Shown here in pieces: positions 50,360 through 61,307 of a stretch of 64,000 bases of DNA. Source of the stretch: JABWBD01 sp040768665 (lineage in GTDB: Bacteria > Planctomycetota > Planctomycetia > Pirellulales > Thermoguttaceae); contig JAXGMN010000047.1 of NCBI GenBank assembly GCA_040768665.1, forward strand, positions 42,590 through 106,589, in the 5' to 3' direction. The notes beneath the pieces were generated by a model. It had not been told where the DNA came from. It did no database searches and saw only the letters and a list, made by a program, of their open reading frames with translations. How positions within the stretch are numbered: the first letter of the stretch is position 1; each line of letters begins with the position of its first letter. Made by a program: the position numbers and the translations under genes.

Positions 50360-51706
50360 ATGTCCGACAAACCTGCACTTGCCGAAGACAGTCAACTCCG
50401 CTGGTACCAGGGACTGACGTGGTATCACTGGGTCGTCGTACTTATCGCCTCCTGCGGATGGTTGTTCGACTGCATGGATCAACGCATCTTCGCGCTGGCC
50501 AGGCAGCCGGCACTCACGGACGTGCTGGGCAACCCCAGCAGTACAATCGTCAAGGATTGGGTGGGATATGCGACGGCGGCCATGATGATCGGCTGGGCGA
50601 CGGGCGGGATCATTTTCGGCATCATGAGCGACCGGTGGGGACGCGTGAAGACGATGGTCATCACGCTGCTGGTCTACTCCGGCTTCACCGGCCTGTCGGG
50701 CATTTCGAACACCGGCTGGGAATTCCTGGGTTACCGGTTCCTGGTGGGATTGGGCGTGGGCGGTATGTTCGGAGCGGCGACGACACTGGTTGCCGAAAGC
50801 GTGCCCGCGCGGTTTCGAGCGATCGCGCTTGGGTCGCTCCAGGCGCTGTCGGCGCTGGGGAACATATTCGGCTCATTGATCAGCACCGTGATCCAGCCGG
50901 GCAATCCCGATTTCATGTGGGGGTTCGCCGGCTGGCGGGTGATTTTCTTTGTCGGCATCCTGCCAGCGCTCTTGGTGGTGCCGATTGCCCTGTTCCTGCG
51001 GGAACCGGAGCGGTGGAAAGAGGCCAAGCGGCGGATCCAGGCCGGCGAGGATCCTTCTGCCCATGCCGGGTCGATTCCCGATTTGTTCAAACATCCCGTC
51101 TGGCGACGGAATCTGCTCGTAGGCGTCGTGCTGGGCCTTGCTGGTATGGCCGGTCTGTGGGGCATCGGGTTCTTCTCGCCGGAACTGGTCTCGACCGCAT
51201 TGGAAGGAGAATCCCAACAAGTGGTCGACCGGGTCCGCGGCCTGGGGACCGCTCTGCAGGACGTCGGATCGTTCCTGGGCATTATGACGTTTACGGTAAT
51301 CGCCGCATGGTTAGGGCGGAAGCCGGCCTTTTTCATGGGTTTCATTGCCTGCCTGGCTTCGACGATCTTTGTCTTCAACAACCTGCGGGAAGCCTCTGAC
51401 GCCTACTGGATGCTGCCGCTGATGGGCTTTGCGCAACTATCGGTCTTCGGGGGATATTCGATCTACTTCCCCGAGTTGTTCCCCACGCGGCTGCGCGGCA
51501 CGGGCGTAGGCTTCTGCTACAACACGGTGCGTTACTTGGCGGCCGGGTTCCCGCCGATGCTCATGTCGTTGAACCACCTGCTGGTCGAACGCGGCGTCGA
51601 CGAACCCTTCCGCATGGCGGCGACGATCATGTCGTCGATCTTCGCCTTGGGCATCGTCGCGCTGATTTGGGCGCCTGAGACAAAGGGGCAGCCGCTGCCG
51701 GAGTAG
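50360..51706 (+). CDS. Major facilitator superfamily sugar-type transporter
   Basis: The 448-residue protein has about 12 membrane segments and the sugar/aromatic acid porter loop GIMSDRWGRVK after segment 2, with PARFRAIALGSLQA after segment 4 and the PETKGQPLPE ending typical of the sugar porter family. A roughly 30-residue loop with a predicted helix (EPERWKEAKRRIQAGED) lies between segments 6 and 7. Located between the rhamnosidase and an oxidoreductase, so import of a released sugar is a reasonable guess. Confidence 0.88.
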   Translation: MSDKPALAEDSQLRWYQGLTWYHWVVVLIASCGWLFDCMDQRIFALARQPALTDVLGNPSSTIVKDWVGYATAAMMIGWATGGIIFGIMSDRWGRVKTMVITLLVYSGFTGLSGISNTGWEFLGYRFLVGLGVGGMFGAATTLVAESVPARFRAIALGSLQALSALGNIFGSLISTVIQPGNPDFMWGFAGWRVIFFVGILPALLVVPIALFLREPERWKEAKRRIQAGEDPSAHAGSIPDLFKHPVWRRNLLVGVVLGLAGMAGLWGIGFFSPELVSTALEGESQQVVDRVRGLGTALQDVGSFLGIMTFTVIAAWLGRKPAFFMGFIACLASTIFVFNNLREASDAYWMLPLMGFAQLSVFGGYSIYFPELFPTRLRGTGVGFCYNTVRYLAAGFPPMLMSLNHLLVERGVDEPFRMAATIMSSIFALGIVALIWAPETKGQPLPE

Positions 51707-51712
51707 ACAGCG

Positions 51713-52738
51713 TCAGTCCAGCGGCAGCTTGACCGGGCGGCCGCCCAGTTCCAACGATCGGTCGATCGCAAAGCAGAGCTCGTGACTGACGTAGCCGTCG
51801 GCAATGCTGCAGTGCGACTCGCGACCGTTCAGGATGCAGTCGGCGAAGTACCCCAGTTCAGCATCGAAGGGATGATGGTTGACGTCGGGGGTGTCGAGCA
51901 TGATGGTTGGCACCGTGGCCCAGCCGGTTTGTCCGGGCAGTAGCCGCGGGGCCCAGACGCGGTTGTCGCGGAGTGTGCCTCCGGTGCCGACCAGGTCGAT
52001 GTTGAACTGGTAGGGCATCTCGGCGTCGAACAGCGCGGCGGTCTTTCCGATGGCCCCGCCGCGGAAGCGGAAAGCAGCGACGACGTTGGCGTCGTACTCG
52101 AAGTTGCCCCGCTGATTATTGCCGTAGGCGGTCACCTCGACGACCTCGTCGCCGACGAGGTATCGCATGGCGTCCAGGGCATGGCATCCGCCGAGCAGCA
52201 TGGCGCTGCCGCCGGTGGCGCGGCGACTGTGCAAGTTCCAGGCGTGATGAGTCGGGCGGATCGTGTGCCAGTAGTCGAGTTCGGCGTAGAAGATGTCGCC
52301 GACCGTGCCTTTTTCGACGAGCGACTTGAGCAACTGCACCTCGGGGCTGAACCGGACCACGAACCCGGCCTGGCTTTTCACGCCGGCTTGCAACACAGCA
52401 TCGCGCAGCCGGCGGTTCTCTTCGACCGAAAGGGCGACGGGCTTCTCGACGTGGACGTGCTTGCCCGCGCCGGCGGCCGCAATGGCCTGCTCGGCGTGGA
52501 CGTGGCTGGGGCCGGTAATGTCGACGACGTCGACGCGCGGGTCGGCCAGTACCTGCTGGTAGTCGTCGCGGATCGCGCAATCGAGCCCCAGGCGAGCGGC
52601 CAACTGTTCGGCCCGCTGGCGATTCACGTCGCTGACCGAGACGATCCGGGCCGTCAGGCACCGCTGCCAACTGGCGGCATGCGCGCCGCCGACCCAACCT
52701 GCGCCGTGGACCGCCACACCGAGTTGTCTTTCGCTCAT
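51713..52738 (-). CDS. Gfo/Idh/MocA-family oxidoreductase
   Basis: A 341-residue NAD(P)-dependent sugar dehydrogenase-like protein. The Rossmann start GVAVHGAGWVGGAHAASW, the VEKPVALSVEENRRL block with the Lys that lies near the nicotinamide, and GGCHALDAMRYL with the His of the active site are present. Family members oxidise or epimerise sugars. An ATG two codons upstream (52744) is an alternative start; AGGAGA lies before both. It converges with the MFS gene, whose stop is seven bases away. Confidence 0.88.
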   Translation of the reverse strand: MSERQLGVAVHGAGWVGGAHAASWQRCLTARIVSVSDVNRQRAEQLAARLGLDCAIRDDYQQVLADPRVDVVDITGPSHVHAEQAIAAAGAGKHVHVEKPVALSVEENRRLRDAVLQAGVKSQAGFVVRFSPEVQLLKSLVEKGTVGDIFYAELDYWHTIRPTHHAWNLHSRRATGGSAMLLGGCHALDAMRYLVGDEVVEVTAYGNNQRGNFEYDANVVAAFRFRGGAIGKTAALFDAEMPYQFNIDLVGTGGTLRDNRVWAPRLLPGQTGWATVPTIMLDTPDVNHHPFDAELGYFADCILNGRESHCSIADGYVSHELCFAIDRSLELGGRPVKLPLD

Positions 52739-52999
52739 TACCATGGATCTCCTGCGTACGAGGAATGCTCGGGAGTCGTTCGAGAAACAGAAAACGATCC
52801 GGGACCCTTCAAGCCGCAAGTTGAGCAGTTCATGGTTCGACCGTCAAGGCGGCGAATGCCCGTGGGTAAGGGACTCGAAGAGCAGCCAGCCGGCACGCGC
52901 CTTCTCGCGGGAACTTGCTCGCCCGAATTCTCCTGTGATACACTACTCGTCAAACGCCGGTTACCCACGAACACAAGTTCCACAAACGAGGTTCCCACC

Positions 53000-54403
53000 A
53001 TGATCCCACGCCGCTGGCACCTGCTGTTGCTGTTTCCCGCCGCTTGCCTCCTTTCCTCGTTTGCCAAGCAGGCCGAAGCGGCCGAAGCCCGCAAGCCGAA
53101 CATCGTGATCATCTTCTGCGACGACCTGGGCTATGGCGACCTGGCCTGCTATGGCCACCCGACGATCCGCACCCCGAATCTCGACCGCATGGCCCGGGAA
53201 GGGCAGAAGTGGACGCAGTTCTATGTGGCGGCCTCGGTTTGCACACCCAGCCGGGCCGGTCTGATAACCGGCAGACTGCCGATCCGCACGGGGATGTGCA
53301 GCGACCAGCGGCGCGTGCTCTTTCCTGATTCCGGCGGCGGGCTGCCGCAAGAGGAGGTTACGATCGCCGAGGTGCTCAAGCCAGCGGGTTACACGACGCA
53401 CGCCATCGGCAAGTGGCACCTGGGCCATTTGCCCGAGTACCTGCCCACCAGCCAAGGGTTCGACTCCTACTTTGGCATTCCCTATTCGAACGATATGGAC
53501 CGCACGGCCGAATCGCCCCGCGGACGCGACGCTTTTTGGGAGCCGAAGGTCGAGTACTGGAACGTGCCGCTGATGCGAAACACGGAGGTGGTCGAGCGGC
53601 CCGCCTATCAGAACACGATTACGCAGCGGTACACGGAAGAAGCGGTGCGGTTGATCCGTGAGAATAAGGACCGGCCGTTCTTCATCTATCTGGCCCACAG
53701 CATGCCGCACGTGCCGCTGTTCGCCTCGGAGAAGTTCGACGGTACCAGCCGCCGGGGGCTGTACGGCGACGTGATTGAGGAGATCGACTGGAGCGTGGGC
53801 CGTGTGTTGGACACGCTCCGTGAGCTCGATCTCGGCGAGCGGACGCTGGTGGTATTCACCTCGGATAACGGGCCCTGGCTGATCTTCGACCAGCACGGCG
53901 GCTCGGCCGGCCTGCTTCGCGACGGCAAAGGGTGTACGTGGGAGGGCGGGATGCGGGAACCGGCGTTGTTCTGGTGGCCCGGTACAATCCGGCCCAGCGT
54001 CGTCCATGAGCTTGGCTCGACGCTCGACCTGTTGCCAACGGCGGCGGGGCTGGCCGGCGCCGAGAAACCCGCCGACCGTACACTCGACGGCTACGATCTT
54101 TCGCCCGTGCTGATGGGCACCGGCAAGAGTCCTCGCGACACGATGTTCTTCTATCGCGGCACACAGCTCTATGCCGTTCGCAAGGGGCCTTTCAAGGCCC
54201 ACTTCATCACGCAACCGGCCTACGGTCCCGGCAAGCCGGAGCACCACGATCCGCCGCTGCTGTACCATCTCGAACACGATCCGGGCGAGAAGTACAACGT
54301 GGCCGAGAAACATCCCGAAGCGATCACCGCGATTCGGAAGGTCGTTGAAGCACACCAGGCGGAACTGGTGCCCGGGGAACCGCAGCTTGAGAAGACGCTC
54401 TGA
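53000..54403 (+). CDS. Secreted sulfatase (formylglycine-dependent)
   Basis: The 467-residue protein has a signal peptide (about residues 1-27) and the type I sulfatase fold: PNIVIIFCDDLGYGDL with metal-binding Asp, then CTPSRAG at residues 81-87, where Cys81 is the residue converted to formylglycine, and GKWHLGH with the catalytic Lys and His. A C-terminal TSDNGPW and Lys-Gly block completes the site. It cleaves sulfate esters, probably from a sulfated polysaccharide. The chosen ATG is the only one before the signal sequence; upstream frame has no support. Confidence 0.94.
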   Translation: MIPRRWHLLLLFPAACLLSSFAKQAEAAEARKPNIVIIFCDDLGYGDLACYGHPTIRTPNLDRMAREGQKWTQFYVAASVCTPSRAGLITGRLPIRTGMCSDQRRVLFPDSGGGLPQEEVTIAEVLKPAGYTTHAIGKWHLGHLPEYLPTSQGFDSYFGIPYSNDMDRTAESPRGRDAFWEPKVEYWNVPLMRNTEVVERPAYQNTITQRYTEEAVRLIRENKDRPFFIYLAHSMPHVPLFASEKFDGTSRRGLYGDVIEEIDWSVGRVLDTLRELDLGERTLVVFTSDNGPWLIFDQHGGSAGLLRDGKGCTWEGGMREPALFWWPGTIRPSVVHELGSTLDLLPTAAGLAGAEKPADRTLDGYDLSPVLMGTGKSPRDTMFFYRGTQLYAVRKGPFKAHFITQPAYGPGKPEHHDPPLLYHLEHDPGEKYNVAEKHPEAITAIRKVVEAHQAELVPGEPQLEKTL

Positions 54404-54536
54404 GCTTGTTGAATCCGTATCTGCCGAGTGCAAATGCGGCTTGTTCTACATGTTGGCGGCGTGATAGCAATGGGTTTCGATCCAACCGGTGACTACCTGC
54501 TCGTCATTAGTCATTCGGGACGAGGCGTGTTTTCAA

Positions 54537-54800
54537 TTAAGACTTGGGAACGGGGCTCGGGACCATCCACTGGAAGACGGTCGAATCGGCGGGCTCGGTG
54601 GGACCAAGGAGGCTGGGATCGACCTGGCCGGCGTGGGTTTCCCGGTAGAGCGTTTTCCAGAAGGCGACCTCGAAACCGGTCGTAGGCTTGGGTGTCACAC
54701 CGAAGATGATGTTGGCGAACACAGTGCGGTTGTACGAGCGGCCGATGAGAAGGTCTTCGTAGTGATAGTCGAAGGCGGCCATGGCCGCCTTCGACTTCCG
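54537..54800 (-). pseudogene. C-terminal fragment of a planctomycete beta-barrel porin-like protein
   Basis: The minus-strand frame reads YHYEDLLIGRSYNRTVFANIIFG and ends PADSTVFQWMV before a short unrelated tail. This is a membrane-strand pattern that I associate with C termini of planctomycete outer-membrane proteins. The N-terminal part is missing. No ribosome site precedes the first ATG. Confidence 0.45.
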
Positions 54801-55032
54801 ACACCCCCGCCCCACTCGCAGGCGGACCAGCAGGTTCGTTTGACCTTCGAAAGGATGCGTCGTGCCCCACGCGGCCGCAAATCAACGGCCAATCCCGCCA
54901 TGCGAACGCACCGTCCCTGTGCCCACACGTGAGCGGGCAAAATCAGAAGGTCGCCCAGAAGGTGTTTTCGTCCACGTACGTTAATTCCCGGGGCTCGTCG
55001 TCGTGGACTGATCCCTCTGGTGCCGAGCGGTT

Positions 55033-55136
55033 GGGCTGATAAAACGGGGACTGGCTCCAACATCTTGTGTGGTCGCTCTGGCTAAACCGCTATTATTGCG
55101 GTGCCTGTCCCCGTTTTTATCAGTTTTTATCAGCCC
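55033..55136. repeat. Long inverted repeat
   Basis: GGGCTGATAAAACGGGGAC on the left and GTCCCCGTTTTTATC..CAGCCC on the right enclose about 60 bases. The GGGGAC(T/A)GG core links it to the MITE-like repeat at 55446 and 8688. Confidence 0.65.
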
Positions 55137-55445
55137 AGCCCGCATCTGGGCGGTGCAACTTTGGGATCGCTCGTGTCCGGGCAGTACCGCAAGGCACCGG
55201 CTGGTCCGTCGTGCGGCCCATGCAGCTTGCCTACGTTTTCGAGGCAAGCGCGTGCCGGACCATCGAGCAGAACGACGGGGTCCGCATCGTCGAGCGGCGC
55301 AGCTTCGGGAGAGTTTGCACGGCGAGGCTCTTCAGCGAAGCAAGAAACCTGGCCCTTGATCTGGGAACTCCGAAAAAGAGGTGCTACGCGGGTATCCCGG
55401 CATCGACTGGGTCGGCGCGAGGGCAATCGATGCCGCGGACCGTAA

Positions 55446-55560
55446 CCGTTCACGGGGTGGTCGGGGACTGGTCCATTTTTCGGCCATTGCGCGCATTTTG
55501 GCGACAAAGACGTTGGCCGAAAACATGGACCTGTCCCCCTCTCCTCCGCCCCGTGAACGG
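55446..55560. repeat. MITE-like palindromic repeat, copy B
   Basis: 115 bases bounded by CCGTTCACG and CGTGAACGG, with GGGGACTGGTCCATTTTTCGG and its inverted form CCGAAAACATGGACCTGTCCCC split around GGCCATTGCG; homologous to copy A. Confidence 0.78.
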
Positions 55561-55830
55561 TTACCCGCGGACCTCGCCCAAGATATCCTACGTGGCGGCG
55601 CGGAGGCCATCGCGCATTGTGCCGAGAATCGGGCACAAGTAGCGCGAATGCGAAAGATACGCAATTCAGCAAGGCTTTAAGGTTTCGTGGGAACGGCGGC
55701 ATCGCTTGGCTTTTCTGCGGTTCCGGCCCTACTGACCCAGATTATTCAGAAATGTCGGAAATCTTTGGGCCTCCGGCAGCATCTACGCGATTGGAACCGA
55801 ATCACTTAGCTTGCCACACGGAGGCCCAAA

Positions 55831-56045
55831 ATGGATTCGCAGCCTGCCTTTCTGCTTCGATGCTTCTCCGATCCAAGCCGATCGTGGCAGAGCCCTCCAC
55901 CGCCCTGGTTTCCAGCGATGCAGGGCTACCACCGTTCCGGCAACGCGACGAGCAAATCGGCCTGACGCGACGGTTTGCCGAGGCACTGCGCGACCGGCGG
56001 CAGGTCAACCGCGTCAACCATCCGTTCCTGCACGCGGTGCCGCGG
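55831..56045 (+). pseudogene. N-terminal fragment of an IS1380-like transposase
   Basis: The frame starts MDSQPAFLLRCFSDPS, then after a shift SSDAGLPPFRQRDEQIGLTRRFAEALRDRRQVNRVNHP, which resembles the N-terminal domain of IS1380 transposases. The catalytic domain is absent, so it is inactive. Confidence 0.5.
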
Positions 56046-56342
56046 CTTCTCTCTTGCGAAAGCAACCCTATCGCCGGCCGTTTGTGGTCGACTTTAGCGT
56101 TCAGGAATAGCTTGCATCCTGGAGCGATTTGCCCGGATCAGGCCTTTGTGCATATTGTGCTGTTTCTGATACAGCAGATCTCCCCTCCCTATAAGGTTCC
56201 GACGGCAATCGTTCATTAACGGTTATCTTGCTGACGATGGGTATGGATGAGTTGCCACGTGGATTGGACAAGGTCAATGGCGACACCGCCCGGACGGGAT
56301 GACGAGTCGCACGCCGACCTGAAACGAGAAAGGATCATTCGT

Positions 56343-57708
56343 ATGAGACCCATGCGTTTCCGTATGCTCGCGCTGGCGGCGCTGTGCGCGGGCCAGATGG
56401 TGATTCCTCTCTTTGCCGCGTCTGATTGGGTGGCGGCAACCGAGGAAGGAAATGCAATGGCGGGGGACCCGTGCTGCGACGGCCAGCTCCTGGCCGATTC
56501 CTGTGACTCCGCCTGTTGCTGCGGTCAGACCCTCTGTTGCTGCGGTCAGACCCTGTGCGACGGTTGTGGCCCCGCCGGTTGTTGCGACGACCGCTGGTAT
56601 CTGTTCCCGCAGAGCGATTGCGGAATCAACTTTTCCGGTTGGATCAATGCTGGATTCATCGGCAACACCGACGGCCCTTCCAGTAAGTTCAACGGGCCGT
56701 ACAACGGCGTCGATCGCAGCAACGAGCTGATGCTGAATCAGGCATATCTGGTGGCTGAGAAGTCTCTGCCGACCGGCTGCTACCGGGGGATTGGAGGTCG
56801 GATTGACCTGCTTTACGGCGAGGATTACTTCCTGGCCGATTCGGTTGGTTTCGAGACCCGCGATGACGGCTCGGCCCATTGGAACCCCGAGTACTACGGA
56901 TTGGCGATTCCGCAGGCGTACGTCGACATTGGCTCGCAGCGGCTGTCGCTGCGGGTCGGCCATTTCTACTCGGTGGTTGGGTACGAAGGCGTGATGGCCC
57001 CCTACAACTTCTTTTATAGCAAGTCGTACAGCTACCAGTTTGCCGGCCTCTTCACGCATTGGGGAGGTCAGTGAACTGGAACCCGAACGACTGCTGGGAA
57101 TTCAACGTTGGCCTGGTCAACGGCTGGGACGCCTTCGATCGGGAAGAGGACCGGGCGGCGGCGATCGCCAGGGCCAAGTACACGCATCAGCCGACCGGCA
57201 TCTGGACTTCCTTCGCCATCATCACGGGCGAAGAGTTCAATAACGCGGCCGGCCTGCAGATCCAGCCCGATACGGCGAACCGGACACGGTACAGTTGGCT
57301 GGTCGATCTGCCTCTGAGTTCTCGCTTGGAGTACGTCTTCCACCACTGGCTCGGCTTCCAGGATGATGGCGCTGTCGGCGGAGGTCGCGCGCGGACTGGT
57401 ACGGAATCGACCAGTACCTATACTACACGGTTAACGATTGCTGGAAGGTTGGAGCCCGTTTCGAATGGTTCCAGGATGAGGAAGGAACTCGCGTCGGGCT
57501 GAACCGCCCCAGCAACCCCAACAAGCCGCCTTTCCCCGGCGACTTCTTTTCGGTGTCTCGGGCTAAACTGAAGCCAACGGCCAACCTGACGTTACGCCCC
57601 GAGATTCGCGCCGATTGGTACGAGGGATCCGCCGCTCCGCTGCCCTATGACGACGGGCAGAATGACTCGCAGCTAATGATCGGACTTGACGGCATCGTAC
57701 TGTTTTGA
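56343..57708 (+). pseudogene. Outer-membrane beta-barrel porin (BBP2-like) with two frameshifts
   Basis: The start has a signal peptide and AAAGGA eight bases upstream; then an unusual Cys-rich stretch (repeated CCCGQTLC), and a porin domain INFSGWINAGF..GGRIDLLYGEDYF..GHFYSVVGYEG typical of planctomycete BBP2 proteins. The frame stops at 57067; continuing in +1 frame gives VNWNPNDCWEFNVGLVNGWD, and after a second shift near 57390 DWYGIDQYLYYTVNDCWKVGARFEWF through to IGLDGIVLF at the true stop. The whole length is present apart from single-base shifts, so it is either a recent pseudogene or affected by sequencing errors. Confidence 0.8.
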
Positions 57709-57828
57709 TTACTGGCCGCCGACGCTCGCGTATCGACGCAGCCGAACCGGACATCCAACGAAACCTTGGGCGTTTTCAGTCCGGCGCGACAGGAAGCAAG
57801 TACGATTGCCTGCGAGCAGCGTAGAGGG

Positions 57829-57866
57829 CAGCCCCTGGCCAGTCAGTCCGCCAGGGGCTGTTTTTT
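57829..57866 (+). terminator. Rho-independent terminator
   Basis: CAGCCCCTGGC and GCCAGGGGCTG around a ten-base loop, followed by six T, 120 bases after the porin stop. Confidence 0.85.
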
Positions 57867-57962
57867 GCGCCGCCAACGCCGATTAGGGTCAGGTCTTGAG
57901 GAAGCCCGGCGAAATCAGTGTGGACGATCGCGTGGCTCGCGGCCGCGCTGAGGACTGGAGAA

Positions 57963-58450
57963 TCACGCGACGGGCTTCAACGTCATCGGTGCAAGCTGGC
58001 CGCAACGGATCTTGTACCACTTCAGCGTGTTCAGAAGCACGATGGCCAAGCCTACCTGCACGCGCGCCAACGCCAGTCCTTTCCAGCGAGCGTGACGCAC
58101 GCCCTGGTGGTTCATCAGGTTGTTCACGATCCCTTCGACCGTCGCCCGGTGCCGCCCCAAGAGGTCGCGAGTCCGCTCCGGATCCGCCTTCATCCGCGAG
58201 GCATGCTTTTCCAGGTCCTCCCGATACACGCTGACACAGAGCATCCGCGGGTTCTTCCCCCGTACACTCCCCGACGCGAGCAGCCTTAGCAGTCCGTCCC
58301 CTTTGTTTCGATAACGCCACTGTTCGCTCGATCTCCGCACAAACACGTTCGGCTTCCGCGTCAGCCCGCGCCGTTCGGGCAGGTCGCATACAACGTGTAC
58401 ACCTCGAAGTCCGCCTCCAGGAAGATGCCTTTCTTCTTCTCATCGATATC
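57963..58450 (-). pseudogene. C-terminal remnant of a DDE transposase (IS1182/IS5-like)
   Basis: The minus frame contains RATVEGIVNNLMNHQGVRHARWKGLALARVQVGLAIVLLNTLKW, the typical end of DDE transposases of the IS1182 group with the final Glu. Upstream parts (YHYGPRADIDEKKKGIFLEADFEVYTLYATCPNG) are in another frame. Decayed. Confidence 0.65.
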
Positions 58451-60730
58451 CGCACGCGGACCGTAGTGATACATCTGCTCCTTTTTCTCCCACTCGAATC
58501 GCTTTGGCAATCGTGTATTCACGGTCCGAGGTCAGACGGATTCGCTCCCCACTGGAAGATCTGCTTCGTCCGGATCACCCAGTCGGTAATCTGCGGACGG
58601 AAGCCGTCGCCTGCCGGAAATACCGCAACGCCCAGATCAGGCCGTACCTCAAGTCCGACAGAAATTAATGCCGTAGCCGTGGATCGTCTTGGCCCGCTTG
58701 GTATATGCTGCCTTCCGGGTCGTAAAACACCGAACTGTCGAACTTCTCGCCGAAACCTTCATCTCGCGAGGAATTCGGCGGCCAGAGCCTTGGCAAACGC
58801 GGCCAGGTCCGTCAAACCGGCCCGTCGCGAGGCCGGCAGTCCGCTACCACGCCCGGCATTGGGGTCACGAAATGGCCGTTCAACGTGTCACGAATGGCTC
58901 CGGATCGCCTCGTCGGTGGCCGAAGTTCCCCAGCACCTTCCAATCCAACTCCTCGAACGCCTGCAGCAACACCGCTCGGTCCTCCTCGCTCAGACCGCTT
59001 CGGCTAGTCGACCGCAGAACCGCCGGCGACTTCGATCAGCCACCCCAGCAGTCCCGCAGACGTGCATCGCCGCCGCGTCGTATTTCATCCTGCCTTGGTT
59101 GAGCATGTCGGCGGCGTCGGTGCCGAAATCGCAGCCGATCTCGATCCCTTTCGCCCCAGCAGAACCACCCGGTGCCAAAGCACCAGGCATTCGATCGTCG
59201 GCGACACGTTCCGTCACGAAGCCTTTGGATTCGCCGCTGGGAAGGAGCTCTTGATGGCTCATCACCCTCCAGAAACAGACGCAACTGTACCGAGTCGTCG
59301 ACCTCGCGCAAGAATTCCCGGCGACGCACTGCGTGGGCCAACATCGCCAGCCACATTAACCGCAAGAGCGGATGATGCGCCCGGCGGCCTTTCGGCTGTA
59401 GAGCAGGCCAACAGCTTCGTCACGAAATCGAACAGGCCCTCATGGAAGGCCGCCGAAAGCGCTTGCAGGCTCTGCTCCGCCTGCCGACACGCACCGCTTC
59501 CAGTTTGGCGCGATCCTCCTCGGTCAATTCTTGGCACCTCCCGCCAGTGCCCTCGACGGCTTCGCTCAGGTCGATCGCCCGTGAACGAATGCGCGGATCC
59601 GCTGCTCTGGCATTCCTCCTGGATGGCCGCCGACAAGCAAGCGCTGCTCCTTTTCTCGATCACCTGCCGCCAGAACTTCTTGTCTGAAGCACAACGCCTT
59701 CCCTTGCAGCGTGGCAGGCATCGCAACAGCAGAATCGCGTGATCGTCTGATCGTGGCCGCCGGTTGCGGAAGGACGCACTGGGTCAGGGCATTCGGCCAC
59801 CGCCAGCCGAGCGTGTCCAGAAGGACCTTCGGCGGGGCCCAATCGACCGTGGCCTGATCGACCAGGTCTGCCAAGCCGTCCGCCGCGAGCCATTTCTGTA
59901 GCGTTCCGGCAGAGCGCGTTTTGGAAGGACCAGGTGCCACTTCTTCATCGAGTCCAAGCGGAAAAGAACGGGCCACGGCAAGGAAGCGAATCGAAGGTGT
60001 GGCGGGTAAAGGTGATGGAAGAATGTTGCAGGCTATAATGGATGGAGAGATCCTGCACTGGACTTGCTCGAAGCCGCTGGAACAAGCGCGGCATCCCCGT
60101 TGTTGCTTTCTTTGACCGCTTGGGTATCCACCGAGGAAGGAGAGACGGCGGACGAAGTGACATCGCCGCAGGGTTCTTTCAAAGAGCCACGCCATGATCC
60201 TGACGCACACTTTTGATTATGTATAATCGCGCGAAGATGTCAATACCGGAGCGCGGTTTACCGCCCCAGAAAACAGGCTGCGGTACGGCCAGTATGCAAG
60301 CCCTTTGGTACGGATGTGCGTGCGGCATTTTGTGCCAACTCTTCGCAATGTTTGTAGAGCGTGGCGTTTCGCAAAGTTTCCAATCATACGGATTTGGCAT
60401 GAAAATGGCGGCGTACTTCTTCGTGCCGGGCGGTGACGTTCCTTTGTGACCGGGAAAACCTGGTTAGCCTACGCTGCTGGCCTGCTGGCGTGGTCTTCAG
60501 ACGTGCGCAAAATGACGCTTTGCGTGCGCAACATCTCACTGCTTCAGAGCTGCTGTACGCGAGCTGAGCATCGTTCAAAGGTGAATCACGCCTCCAGGCG
60601 TTCTCTAAAGCCAAACGTATTGCCGGCTTCAAGACTCGACCCCCATCTCGCCCCTGTCGAAGGCGTCCCGCAACCGCAAGCCTCGTTCGCCGACTCGCAC
60701 AAGTGTTAACCGGCCATATCGGTGTGCGGT
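58451..60730. other. Insertion-sequence graveyard without an intact gene
   Basis: Broken minus-strand frames such as KGIEIGCDFGTDAADMLNQGRMKYDAAAMHVC (58990-59265) and SAAFHEGLFDFVTKLL (near 59440) look like decayed transposase sequence and may belong with the remnant at 57963. From 60211 to 60730 I see nothing definite. Confidence 0.4.
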
Positions 60731-60883
60731 GTGCCACTGCTTGCGATTGAATCGATTCTCCACACGAGAAGGGTTTACCACAATCGCAAGCAGTGCGGAA
60801 CCGCCGCTGGACGCTCACTCCGGTTGGTCCCGCGGCGTAGCGTCTGATCTGTTGGGATGGTGAATCCCTCGGTGCGCAAACAC
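60731..60883 (+). repeat. Direct repeat of about 155 bases, copy 1
   Basis: Starts GTGCCACTGCTTGCGATTG and ends CGGTGCGCAAACAC. Contains an inverted pair ACTGCTTGCGATTG and CAATCGCAAGCAGT. Copy 2 is at 61032-61186. Confidence 0.85.
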
Positions 60884-61031
60884 TGCTTGGAGTTGTGGTA
60901 AGCCTCGTCCGAATGGTGCGCCCGTACAACTCCAAGCAGTGGCACACCGACCGCAGCCGAACACGCTGAGTTCCGTCGAACATAAACAGCGGGGAGACGC
61001 GCAGGCGAGTGCGACGATGGCGCGGAGCCGT

Positions 61032-61186
61032 GTGCCACTGCTTGCGATTGAATCGATTCTCCATACAAGAGCGGCTTGCCACAATCGCAAGCAGTGCGGA
61101 ACCGCCGCTGGACGTTGACTCCGGTCTTGGTCCCCCGGCATTGCGACTAATCTGCTGGGATAGTGAATCAATCGGTGCGCAAACAC
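61032..61186 (+). repeat. Direct repeat of about 155 bases, copy 2
   Basis: About 85 per cent identical to copy 1 with the same ends and the same internal inverted pair, separated from it by about 150 bases that contain part of another unit. Confidence 0.85.
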
Positions 61187-61307
61187 CAGGGCTAGCGCGC
61201 ATTCTGCGTAGCCTTGGTAATATAGGAAGAGTTGCGCGCTCGCGCGTCATGTAGTATACCTCCCGGTGGATGGCATTTGCAATCAAGGCACTTTGGGAGG
61301 ACGAACG

